Both the position numbers and the translations under genes were made by a program. From positions 1 through 41,858 of the forward strand of contig QHVJ01000126.1 in the NCBI GenBank assembly GCA_003222275.1: a DNA stretch of 41,858 bases, in the 5' to 3' direction. Positions 25,882-32,468 of this stretch are shown here, one piece after another; the first letter of the stretch is position 1; each line of letters begins with the position of its first letter. The notes below the pieces were generated by a model. It was not told where the DNA came from, did not search any database, and saw only the letters and a list, made by a program, of their open reading frames with translations. Source of the stretch: Acidobacteriota bacterium (GTDB taxonomy: Bacteria; Acidobacteriota; Vicinamibacteria; Fen-336).

Positions 25882-26832
25882 TCATTTTGCCTCCGGGGGC
25901 TGGGCCCACTTCCGGAAGTCGAACCAGGTGTCGAAGAGGCCGATGAGGCCCAGGATCTGCGGTGCCCACGGGTTGACGAGAACCAGCACCATCACCGCGA
26001 TCCGCAGCACCGGGGGCGCGGCCAGCCGGCGCGCGTAATAGGCGACCACCGCGAACCCCTGTAGCGCATAGAAGAATCCGAGGACGAGGAGCACGTTGTA
26101 CGCCGCCGGACGCAGCACCGGTGCCAGCACGGCGAGTCCCGACGCCACGAAGGCCACCGACAGCGCGAGCGGCCAGCGGATCTCCTCGAACTCTCCCCCG
26201 TCCAGCCATCCCGGATCGCGGCGCGCGAGATAGCCACCGAGCAGCGTGGCGTTGGCGAGCACGATCAGCCCGCCGCCGATGAAGAACGCCGCCGGGTACA
26301 CGACCTGCATGACCTGCTGCAGCGACCGGAACTGTTGCGTCAGGTCCTCGACCCGCTCGGCGGGCAGGCCGCTCGAACGCATGTCGGCCTGGAACTGGGG
26401 CGAGTTCCACGTCGTGAACGGCGCCACCGCGAGGGTCTCCATGAACGGTCCGGCGAACAGCAGCAGGACCCCGATCTCGAGGCTCAGGAGGGCAAAAGCC
26501 CACGCGCAGCCCTTGCGCAGCCCGCGCCCGCGGGCCATCGCCTCGCCCATGAGCAGGCCGGGCACGGCCAGGAAGGCGAGGAAGCCCACCGCGTGGCCCA
26601 GGGAGAAGACCGACCCGATCGTGCCCGCGGCCAGGAACGTGGCGAGCAGCGCCGCCCCCAGGCTGCCCCGGACACGCAGCACGACGATCGGGAACGGCGC
26701 TACCGCCGCCAGGAGGAAGAGAAAAGGCACCGCCGTCGCGGCCGAGAACACGAGCGTCGAGGCCACGGCGGCCCCGAGCACGCCGCTCGTCCGCGGGTCG
26801 GGCCTCTCCCGGGCGGGGGCGGAGACAGGCAT
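25882..26832 (-). CDS. DUF2232 (YybS-like) membrane protein
   Basis: This 316-residue polytopic membrane protein has about eight hydrophobic segments, for example residues 22-45, 50-75 and 85-105, and a C-terminal amphipathic end (FDTWFDFRKWAQPPEAK). Position between rpsR and rplI is the conserved location of the DUF2232/YybS family, whose function is unknown. The ATG at 26832 is preceded by GGAGG (26846-26842) right after the rpsR stop, so translation is probably coupled to S18. Confidence 0.8.
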   Translation of the reverse strand: MPVSAPARERPDPRTSGVLGAAVASTLVFSAATAVPFLFLLAAVAPFPIVVLRVRGSLGAALLATFLAAGTIGSVFSLGHAVGFLAFLAVPGLLMGEAMARGRGLRKGCAWAFALLSLEIGVLLLFAGPFMETLAVAPFTTWNSPQFQADMRSSGLPAERVEDLTQQFRSLQQVMQVVYPAAFFIGGGLIVLANATLLGGYLARRDPGWLDGGEFEEIRWPLALSVAFVASGLAVLAPVLRPAAYNVLLVLGFFYALQGFAVVAYYARRLAAPPVLRIAVMVLVLVNPWAPQILGLIGLFDTWFDFRKWAQPPEAK

Positions 26833-26846
26833 GGACGCGCCGCCTC

Positions 26847-27164
26847 CTAGTCGGCCGCGAAGGGCAGCAGCGCGATGTTGCGCGCCCGCTTGATGGCGAG
26901 CGTCAGCTTTCGCTGGTGCTCGGCGCAGGTCCCGAACATCCGCCGGGGAAGGACCTTGCCGCGCTCGGGGACGAAGGACGAGAGCAGCTTCACGTCCTTG
27001 TAGTCCACGTAGTCGATCTTGTCCGCACAGAACTTGCAGACCTTGCGGCGGCGGAAGAAATAGCGCTTGCCCGCGTCCTTCTTGTCGCCCCGGGCGCCTC
27101 CGCCCTTGGCGTCCCGTCCGCCCCGTCCTCCACGACCACCACCGCCGCCTCCACCGAAGCTCAC
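26847..27164 (-). CDS. rpsR: 30S ribosomal protein S18, zinc-binding form with Gly/Arg-rich N-terminus
   Basis: This 105-residue protein has the S18 core from [12 protein letters not shown] to [13 protein letters not shown]. Cysteines in KVCKFC and the GTCAEHQ motif form a probable zinc site, the C+ type of S18. The first 30 residues are unusually rich in Gly and Arg ([15 protein letters not shown]), an RGG-like extension absent from most S18 proteins. The start overlaps the rpsF stop by 4 bp. S18 and S6 bind each other in the 30S platform. Confidence 0.95.
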   Translation of the reverse strand: MSFGGGGGGGRGGRGGRDAKGGGARGDKKDAGKRYFFRRRKVCKFCADKIDYVDYKDVKLLSSFVPERGKVLPRRMFGTCAEHQRKLTLAIKRARNIALLPFAAD

Positions 27165-27565
27165 AGCGGCACCTCCTCACCCTCCGCGGCGCTCGGCCGC
27201 GGCGTGGCCGGCCTCTTCCGCCTGGCTTCTACCTTCGCGCGCGCGGCCCGGCGGCCCTCCGCCTTGCGCAGCTCCTCGTCCACCCGGACGGTGATGAACT
27301 TGACGACACCATCGGTGACCCGGATGCGCCGCTCGACTTCCTTGACGAGGGAAGGCTTTCCCTCCACGACGATGAGGACGTAATAGCCTTCCTGATGCTT
27401 GCGGATGTTGTAGGCGAGGTGCTTCTTGCCCCACTTCTCGACCTTCTGGATGCGGCCCCCTTCCTTCTCGGCGAAGCCCTGGATGTGCTCGGTCAGGGCG
27501 TCCACCTCGGGTTCCCCGAGGTTGGGGTCCGCTATGAACAGTATCTCGTAGACACGATCGCTCAC
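27161..27565 (-). CDS. rpsF: 30S ribosomal protein S6
   Basis: This 134-residue protein begins [15 protein letters not shown], with [22 protein letters not shown] and the S18-contact segment later, and ends in a basic then acidic tail. I place the start at GTG 27565 and not at the ATG at 27583. A perfect AGGAGG (27580-27575) stands 9 nt before the GTG but would lie inside the coding sequence of the longer version, and the shorter N-terminus matches the family better. Confidence 0.93.
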   Translation of the reverse strand: MSDRVYEILFIADPNLGEPEVDALTEHIQGFAEKEGGRIQKVEKWGKKHLAYNIRKHQEGYYVLIVVEGKPSLVKEVERRIRVTDGVVKFITVRVDEELRKAEGRRAARAKVEARRKRPATPRPSAAEGEEVPL

Positions 27566-27601
27566 TTCGCTGATCCTCCTCATGGATCTATAGCCCCTTT
27601 G

Positions 27602-27618
27602 GGGGCCCGACGGGCCCC
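27602..27618 (-). promoter_or_regulatory. hairpin in the rpsF leader
   Basis: Arms 27602-27608 and 27612-27618 (GGGGCCC/GGGCCCC) form a 7-bp GC stem with a 3-nt loop between the pth stop and the rpsF start. Many bacterial rpsF leaders bind the S6:S18 pair for autoregulation. The hairpin could be such an element, but I cannot see the full consensus. No U-run follows, so it is not a standard terminator. Confidence 0.3.
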
Positions 27619-27640
27619 TACCGGGAGCAAGGAGACCGGT

Positions 27641-27668
27641 ATTCTAGCCCTTTTGCGGGCCGTTGAAG
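27641..27668 (-). promoter_or_regulatory. candidate promoter of the rpsF-rpsR-rplI-dnaB run
   Basis: On the minus strand TAGAAT (27646-27641, five of six matches to the -10 consensus) includes the pth stop codon. CTTCAA (27668-27663) stands 16 bp upstream as a weak -35. It would give a leader of about 65 nt containing the hairpin at 27602-27618. Confidence 0.35.
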
Positions 27669-28216
27669 CGGTTCATCGCCGGGGCCGCCCCGTCGCGGAG
27701 GAGACACTCCACCGCGTCGGCCGCCCGCCCGACGATCTCCTGCACCACCAGCACGTCCTCCTCCGGAAACTCCGACAGCACGTACCCGGCGAGGTCTTCG
27801 CGGAGCTCGCCCTTGCGAATCCCGACCCGCACGCGCGGGAACTCCTCGGTCCCCAACGACTCGATGAGCGAGCGCACGCCGTTGTGGCCTCCGTGGCTGC
27901 CCCGCTCCCTCACCCGCAGCTCCCCCAGCTCGAGGGCCGCGTCGTCGACGACCGCCACCACTTCGCCCGGGAGCTGGCCGCGCGCGGCGAGCAGCGCTTC
28001 CACGGCCAGCCCGCTCCGGTTCATGAACGTGAGGGGCTTGACGAGCAGCACGTCCTCGCCGCCGATCCGGGCCTCGGCCACCCAGGCGTCGGCTTCCTCG
28101 CGCCCCCGGCCGGCGCCGACCCGGGCCGCGAGCGCGTCCACCACCATGAAGCCCGCGTTGTGGCGGGTGCGGCGGTAGCGCTCGCCCGGGTTGCCGAGAC
28201 CCACGACCAGCCGCAC
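27644..28216 (-). CDS. pth: peptidyl-tRNA hydrolase
   Basis: This 190-residue enzyme releases tRNA from prematurely dropped peptidyl-tRNA. GLGNPG (substrate Asn), the catalytic His in TRHNAGF, TFMNRSG and GSHGGHNG with its Asn are all in place. The catalytic Asp is expected in DDAALELG. The start is GTG at 28216. The last 20 residues are less conserved. Its position after rplY and prs repeats the prs-ctc-pth order of many bacteria. Confidence 0.94.
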   Translation of the reverse strand: MRLVVGLGNPGERYRRTRHNAGFMVVDALAARVGAGRGREEADAWVAEARIGGEDVLLVKPLTFMNRSGLAVEALLAARGQLPGEVVAVVDDAALELGELRVRERGSHGGHNGVRSLIESLGTEEFPRVRVGIRKGELREDLAGYVLSEFPEEDVLVVQEIVGRAADAVECLLRDGAAPAMNRFNGPQKG

Positions 28217-28227
28217 TTCAATTCAAG

Positions 28228-28314
28228 CGGCGACCTTCGGTCGCCGAAGAGCCGCGTCCTCGCTCGGGCATTTCATTGCCATTCCGCCTCGCCGGGAATG
28301 AATCCAGGCTCGGC
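28228..28314. repeat. two hairpins between rplY and pth, one of the TTCAT-loop family
   Basis: The gap of 133 bp holds a perfect 8-bp hairpin (28228-28235 with 28239-28246, loop TTC). A second, imperfect 12-bp hairpin (28286-28297 with 28303-28314, nine pairs) has a minus-strand loop TTCAT closed by GGA/TCC. The second has the same apex as the dispersed repeats elsewhere in the window. No ORF is supported in the gap. Confidence 0.6.
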
Positions 28315-28349
28315 AAGAGGAGGCCCGAGCTGCGGGCGCTCCAACCGCG

Positions 28350-29087
28350 CTATTTCTTCTCCTTCTTCTCGGGCTTCTCCGCCCGCTCCGCCCTCTCGGG
28401 CTTCTCCGGCTTCTCCTCCCCCTCGGCGCCCTCCGCCACGGCCTTGCCCTTCTTGATGACCTCGGGCTCCGCCACCGGCGCGCCCTCGGCCGGGACCGCC
28501 TCGGCCGCCACCGCGGCGACCTCCTCCTCGGCCCGCGGCGCGACCACGTGGACGACCACCACGTCGGGCTCGGTCAGGACCTTCACCTTGTCGGGGATCT
28601 TGAGGTCCGAGACGCGGATGTGCTTGCCCATCTCCAGCTCGGAGACGTCGACCACGATCTTCTCCGGGATGTCGGTCGGCAGGCACTCGACGCGGAGCTC
28701 GCGGGTGACGATGTCGAGGACGCCGCCCTGCACCTTGACGCCGATCGGAACACCCTGGATCTCCACGTGGACGTCGACCTCGAGCGTCTTGTCGAGCGCG
28801 ACCTCGTAGAAGTCCGCGTGGAGGAGCCGGCCCTTGATGGGCTCGACCTGGAACTCCTTGAGGATGACCTTGCGGCGGTTGCCGCCGAGGTCGAGGTCGA
28901 ACAGCGTGTTCTCCCCCGAGGCGCTGCGCAGGATGGCACCGATCTCCTTCGGGGAGACCGCCACCGGCACTGCGTCCTTCCGGGCCCCGTAGAGCACGCC
29001 AGGGATGAGGCCCTGGGCGCGCAGGCGCCGATTGACGTTCTTTCCCTTCTCGGTCCGATTCTGGGCCGAGACGATGATCTCAGGCAT
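28350..29087 (-). CDS. rplY: 50S ribosomal protein L25/general stress protein Ctc, long form
   Basis: This 245-residue protein has the L25 N-domain, which binds 5S rRNA (KGKNVNRRLRAQGLIPGVLYG). The TL5/CTC-type C-domain (DADFYEVALDKTLEVDVHVE-like region) follows. The last 60 residues form a low-complexity Ala/Glu/Lys-rich tail ending in KKEKK. It is 21 bp downstream of prs. The length equals the long Ctc type found outside enterobacteria. Confidence 0.94.
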   Translation of the reverse strand: MPEIIVSAQNRTEKGKNVNRRLRAQGLIPGVLYGARKDAVPVAVSPKEIGAILRSASGENTLFDLDLGGNRRKVILKEFQVEPIKGRLLHADFYEVALDKTLEVDVHVEIQGVPIGVKVQGGVLDIVTRELRVECLPTDIPEKIVVDVSELEMGKHIRVSDLKIPDKVKVLTEPDVVVVHVVAPRAEEEVAAVAAEAVPAEGAPVAEPEVIKKGKAVAEGAEGEEKPEKPERAERAEKPEKKEKK

Positions 29088-29108
29088 GAGGTCGAACTCC
29101 TTCGATGG

Positions 29109-30050
29109 CTATACGAACAGGCTGGTGACGGACGCCTCCTCGTGGATGTTCCTGATGGCCTTCCCCATCAGCTCGGCGATCGTGAGGGACACGATCTTGG
29201 GGCTGCGCTTCTTCTCCTCCGAGAGCGGGATGGAATCGGTGACGATCAGCCGCGACAGCGGGCTGCGCTCGATGATGTCCATCGCGCTGCCCGACAGCAC
29301 CGCGTGCGAGCAGGAGGCCAGGACCTCCCGCGCCCCCGCGTCCTTGATCGCCTGGGCCACCTTGCCGAGCGTGCCCCCGGTGTCGACGATGTCGTCGACG
29401 ATGAGCGCGGTGCGTCCCTCCACCTCGCCGATGACGTGGTGCACCTCGGCCACGTTCGGGCTCTCCCGGCGCTTGTCGACGATGGCGAGGCTGGAGTCCA
29501 GGCGCTTCGCGTAGGCCCGGGCCCGCTCCACGCCGCCCGCGTCGGGGGACACGACAATCAGCTTGGGCAGCTTCAGCTTCGACACGTGGTCCATGATGAC
29601 GGGCGCGGCGAAGAGGTGGTCCACCGGGATGTCGAAGAAGCCCTGGATCTGCGTGGCATGCAGGTCCATCGTGAGGATGCGGTCCGTGCCCGCCACCGAC
29701 AGCAGGTCCGCCACCAGCTTGGCCGAGATGGGGACCCGAGGCTTGTCCTTGCGATCCTGCCGCGCGTAGCCGTAGTAGGGCATGACCGCCGTGATGCGGG
29801 AGGCGCTGGAGCGCTTGAACGCGTCGAGCATCACCAGCAGCTCCATCAGGTTCTCGTTGACGGGCGGACCCGTGGGCTGGATGACGAAGACGTCGGCCCC
29901 GCGCACGTTGTCCTGGATCTGGAACCACACCTCGCCGTCGCTGAAGCGGGCGAGATGGGCGCGGCCGAGGGGCATCCCCAGGCAGCGGCAGATGGACTCC
30001 CCCAGGGCGGGATGGGCGCTGCCGGTGAATACTCTCAGCTCTCTAGCCAT
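29109..30050 (-). CDS. prs: ribose-phosphate pyrophosphokinase
   Basis: This 313-residue enzyme makes PRPP from ribose 5-phosphate and ATP for nucleotide, His and Trp synthesis. Family marks are FSDGEVWFQIQDNVRG, the YYGYARQDRKDKPR flexible loop, MDLHATQIQGFF and the PRPP-binding VDDIVDTGGTL. The ATG at 30050 starts MARELRVFTGSAHP, the canonical N-terminus; a 13-residue longer frame would start inside the repeat upstream. The 68-bp repeat pair begins only 5 bp before this start, so it lies in the leader between tRNA-Gln and prs. Confidence 0.95.
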   Translation of the reverse strand: MARELRVFTGSAHPALGESICRCLGMPLGRAHLARFSDGEVWFQIQDNVRGADVFVIQPTGPPVNENLMELLVMLDAFKRSSASRITAVMPYYGYARQDRKDKPRVPISAKLVADLLSVAGTDRILTMDLHATQIQGFFDIPVDHLFAAPVIMDHVSKLKLPKLIVVSPDAGGVERARAYAKRLDSSLAIVDKRRESPNVAEVHHVIGEVEGRTALIVDDIVDTGGTLGKVAQAIKDAGAREVLASCSHAVLSGSAMDIIERSPLSRLIVTDSIPLSEEKKRSPKIVSLTIAELMGKAIRNIHEEASVTSLFV

Positions 30051-30054
30051 CGTT

Positions 30055-30190
30055 CGCTCGCTCGGAGTGAATCCTCGCTCGCTCGTCAAACTGGGGGGTG
30101 CTCCGCAGCCCCCCAGACCCCCCGCTCGCTCGGAGTGAATCCTCGCTCGCTCGTCAAACTGGGGGGTGCTCCGCAGCCCCCCAGACCCCC
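30055..30190 (-). repeat. two 68-bp tandem copies of the bipartite hairpin repeat, in the prs leader
   Basis: Copies at 30055-30122 and 30123-30190 are near-identical. On the minus strand each reads a G-run, TCTGGGGGG, a short inner stem and CCCCCCAG (hairpin 2), then a GAGCGAGCGAGGA-TTCAC-TCC segment (hairpin 1). The modules are the same as in the 78-bp units at 32235-32468 but diverged in sequence. The remaining bases up to the tRNA (30191-30219) show nothing recognisable. Confidence 0.85.
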
Positions 30191-30219
30191 CCTGGCCCCC
30201 TGCTCTTACCCGTGATGGA

Positions 30220-30294
30220 TGGCTGGGGCGGAAGGATTCGAACCTTCGTATACGGGGTCCAAAGCCCCGCGCCTTACCGCTTGGCCACGCCCCA
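30220..30294 (-). tRNA. tRNA-Gln (anticodon TTG)
   Basis: The minus strand folds as a full cloverleaf. The acceptor begins TGGGGCG and ends with its complement plus an encoded CCA. The anticodon stem is GGGGC/CCCC-type around loop CTTTGGA, giving anticodon TTG. The T-loop is GGTTCGAATCC. The anticodon and the TGGGG 5' end identify glutamine. It lies 24 nt after the spoVG stop and before prs, a common place for this tRNA, and is probably cut from a joint transcript. Confidence 0.95.
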
Positions 30295-30317
30295 ACCGGA
30301 CACGACGTCCGAGGCGC

Positions 30318-30686
30318 TCAGGACGGCGGAGCCTGCTCGGAGCCCGACGGGGAGCCGGCGCCGCCGCCGGAGCCCTGGGAAGAGCCGCCCGGAGCCGCGC
30401 CTCCGGAGGCGGCGCCCTGAGACGACGGCTGCGCCGCCACCTGCTGCCGGTAGACCGAGAGCACCTTCTCCTCCAGGTATTGGCGCATCTGGTTGTTGAG
30501 CGGGTGCGCGATGTCCTTGAACGTTCCGTCCTTTCGTTTCTTGCTCGGCATCGACACGAAGAGGCCCTTCGGGCCATGGATGACCTTGATGTCGGTCACG
30601 ACGAAGCACTGGTCAAACACGATGGACACGAAGGCCTTCAGCTTTTCGTCCTCTACCGGGATGACCTTGACGTCCGTGATCTCCAT
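30318..30686 (-). CDS. spoVG: SpoVG-family regulatory protein
   Basis: This 122-residue protein has a SpoVG core, residues 1-82. It runs MEITDVKVIPV, then FVSIVFDQCFVV, IKVIHGPKGLFVSMPSKK and KDIAHPLNNQMRQYLEEKVL. SpoVG proteins bind nucleic acid and act as global regulators even in non-sporulating bacteria. The last 40 residues are a Gly/Ser/Gln/Ala-rich disordered tail. A good AAGGAG precedes the ATG. Its first 74 bp overlap the end of ispE in another frame, and the intragenic promoter in ispE probably drives it. Confidence 0.92.
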   Translation of the reverse strand: MEITDVKVIPVEDEKLKAFVSIVFDQCFVVTDIKVIHGPKGLFVSMPSKKRKDGTFKDIAHPLNNQMRQYLEEKVLSVYRQQVAAQPSSQGAASGGAAPGGSSQGSGGGAGSPSGSEQAPPS

Positions 30687-31665
30687 GGTGCCGGCTCCTT
30701 GACTGGTTCGAACCCCGCGCGTCCCGCCACGCCCCCAACGACCGGGCCCAGGAATTACGGTACTGGTCGAGAGACACCGTCCGCGCGCGCAAGACGATGA
30801 AGCCGGCTGCAGTCAAAGCGGACTGTGCCCCCCGAGCCCGCCGCGCGTCGTCGTACAGCCCAAAGAACGACGAGCCGCTCCCCGAGAGCGCTGCCAGCGC
30901 AGCTCCCTCTCGGATCAGGATACCCCGGATACGCCCTACCTGGTCGGCCAGGTCCGGAGCCTCCTCCAAGGCTGCCTGCTCGAGGTCGTTGGCGAGGATC
31001 GGGAAGGCCCGAAATCCTTCCAAGTCACTCGATACAAAGCGAAAGATTTTATTACTGTTTTCCCGCGCTGTCAAACCTCGGTCCATCCGCGCGAACACCG
31101 CGGCGGTCGAAATCGGCCTCCCGGGGTCGACGAGGACCACGTGTCCGCGGACCTGGCACCGCAGCGGGTAGACCTCGTCGCCGCGGGCGAGTCCCAGGGC
31201 CGTCCCTCCGACCAGGAAGAAGGGCACGTCGGCTCCCAGCCGCCGGGCCAGACCGTGCAGCCCGGCCGGGCCCAGGCCGACGGCCCACAGCCGGTCCAGG
31301 GCCATGAGGACAGCCGCGGCGTCGCTGCTCCCCCCACCCAGACCGCCCCCGACCGGGATCCGCTTGGAGATGGCGATTTCGGCTCCCCGCTCGATGCCCG
31401 CATGGCGCCGCAGCTCGAGGGCGGCCCGCAGCGCGAGATTTCGCTCGTCCTGCGGGACATCGGGGTGGTCGCAACGCACCTCCAGGCCGCGCCGCCGCGG
31501 CCGGATGACGACGTCGTCGTGGAGGTCGATCGTCTGGAAGAGCGTGCGGAGCTCGTGGTAGCCGTCCTCGCGCACGCCCAGCACCTCCAGGCCGAGGTTC
31601 ACCTTGGCGTAGGCCGGAACGCGCAGCACGCGCGGCCGGGCGGCCGGCTTCAGCGTCCGCTCCAC
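30613..31665 (-). CDS. ispE: 4-diphosphocytidyl-2-C-methyl-D-erythritol kinase
   Basis: This GHMP-family kinase of the MEP isoprenoid pathway has PAYAKVNLGLEVLG near the N-terminus, RIPVGGGLGGGSSDAAAVL as the ATP loop and GSGSSFFG near the C-terminus. As read it is 350 residues, but homology fades after about SLDQYRNSWARSLG. The last 35-40 residues (His/Arg/Gly-rich) continue in frame over the spoVG start, giving a 74-bp same-strand overlap, probably from loss of the ancestral stop. GTG at 31665 overlaps the lipoprotein stop by 16 bp; GTG at 31629, just before LRVPAYAKVN, is a reasonable alternative. The codons around 31030-31075 are unusually AT-rich and hold a promoter. Confidence 0.9.
   Translation of the reverse strand: MERTLKPAARPRVLRVPAYAKVNLGLEVLGVREDGYHELRTLFQTIDLHDDVVIRPRRRGLEVRCDHPDVPQDERNLALRAALELRRHAGIERGAEIAISKRIPVGGGLGGGSSDAAAVLMALDRLWAVGLGPAGLHGLARRLGADVPFFLVGGTALGLARGDEVYPLRCQVRGHVVLVDPGRPISTAAVFARMDRGLTARENSNKIFRFVSSDLEGFRAFPILANDLEQAALEEAPDLADQVGRIRGILIREGAALAALSGSGSSFFGLYDDARRARGAQSALTAAGFIVLRARTVSLDQYRNSWARSLGAWRDARGSNQSRSRHHGDHGRQGHPGRGRKAEGLRVHRV
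31046..31074 (-). promoter_or_regulatory. near-consensus sigma-70 promoter inside ispE
   Basis: On the minus strand a perfect -35 TTGACA (31074-31069) and -10 TAAAAT (31051-31046, five of six) are separated by exactly 17 bp, in an AT-rich island within the GC-rich ispE gene. The predicted start, around 31039, lies about 350 nt upstream of the spoVG ATG and would transcribe spoVG, tRNA-Gln and prs. Confidence 0.65.
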
Positions 31666-32252
31666 AGGCTCCGCGCCTCTTCGGCGTCGACGGAGCGAAA
31701 GCCCTCGTGGGCAGGCTCGGCGAAAGCCGCGTCGAGGAACGCCGCGCCCACCTCGGGATCTTCGACGGTGGCCTTGAGCGTGCTGCCGTCGGGCAGCGTC
31801 GCCTCGATACGGCGAGGCAGCGCCGGCCCCCAAGCGGCGACGTAACGCCTCAGCCGCGGCGAAGGAACGCCCACGAGCAGGTCCATCACCTCGGCCGGCT
31901 CGAGGGCGACGCCGAGCAGGGCTTCGAGCTGCGAGGCGCGGGCCTCACCTGCGTACACCGCGCGCTCGCCCGGGAACACGGCGACGAGGCGCCCTCCGCT
32001 TGCCACGGCGACCAGGCGCGGCCCGGCGGGCCCCGGAATCTCGAGGCGCAGGCCGTCGGGACGGCGGAAGGCCACGAGCGCCGGCGTGCGAGCCCGCAGT
32101 GCGGGTCCCTTCAACGACACCCGCAGGCGGGCGCGGTAGGAGGCGGCCTCACGCGCCCGCGCCGCCACGTCCGCCGGCGGGGGGAGCGGGACCGTGGCGC
32201 ACGCGGACGCCAGGAGCAGGAAAGCAACACCAGCGAGCGGAGCGGAATTCAC
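31650..32252 (-). CDS. LolB-like outer-membrane lipoprotein
   Basis: From GTG 32252 this is 200 residues with a hydrophobic segment and lipobox LASAC at residues 14-18. The mature part has the LolB/DUF4292-like pattern: SYRARLRVSLKG, VAFRRPDGLRLEI, and a MDLLVGV middle. LolB inserts lipoproteins into the outer membrane. A lolB-ispE-prs neighbourhood also exists in E. coli, which supports the call. The chosen start codon and first residues (NSAPL) are encoded by the end of a 78-bp repeat. Longer in-frame starts at 32330 and 32408 would add one or two copies of a 26-residue repeat-encoded peptide. The signal lacks the usual positive charges if the short start is used, so the true N-terminus is uncertain. 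Confidence 0.65.
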   Translation of the reverse strand: MNSAPLAGVAFLLLASACATVPLPPPADVAARAREAASYRARLRVSLKGPALRARTPALVAFRRPDGLRLEIPGPAGPRLVAVASGGRLVAVFPGERAVYAGEARASQLEALLGVALEPAEVMDLLVGVPSPRLRRYVAAWGPALPRRIEATLPDGSTLKATVEDPEVGAAFLDAAFAEPAHEGFRSVDAEEARSLWSGR

Positions 32253-32468
32253 TTCCGCGAAGCGAGCGGGGGGTCTGGGGGGCGCGCCACTAGCGCCCCC
32301 CAGCTCAAGGACGAGCGGAGCGGAATTCACTTCCGCGAAGCGAGCGGGGGGTCTGGGGGGCGCGCCACTAGCGCCCCCCAGCTCAAGGACGAGCGGAGCG
32401 GAATTCACTCCCGCGAAGCGAGCGGGTGGTCTGGCGGGCGCGCCGCTAGCGCCCCCCAGCTCAAGGAC
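32235..32468 (+). repeat. three 78-bp tandem copies of the bipartite hairpin repeat
   Basis: Units lie at 32235-32312, 32313-32390 and 32391-32468; the first two are identical and the third has about four substitutions. Each has hairpin 1 (GCGGAA-TTCAC-TTCCGC) and hairpin 2 (CTGGGGGGCGC, 7-nt loop, GCGCCCCCCAG). The unit is 26 codons long and open in the minus frame of the lipoprotein. The array contains the TGA of the TPR gene at its right end and the probable GTG of the lipoprotein at its left end. Confidence 0.95.

Noticed and set aside
30055-32468. CRISPR-like array
   Set aside because: Copies are directly abutting tandem units without unique spacers, and some overlap coding sequence; no cas genes are present.
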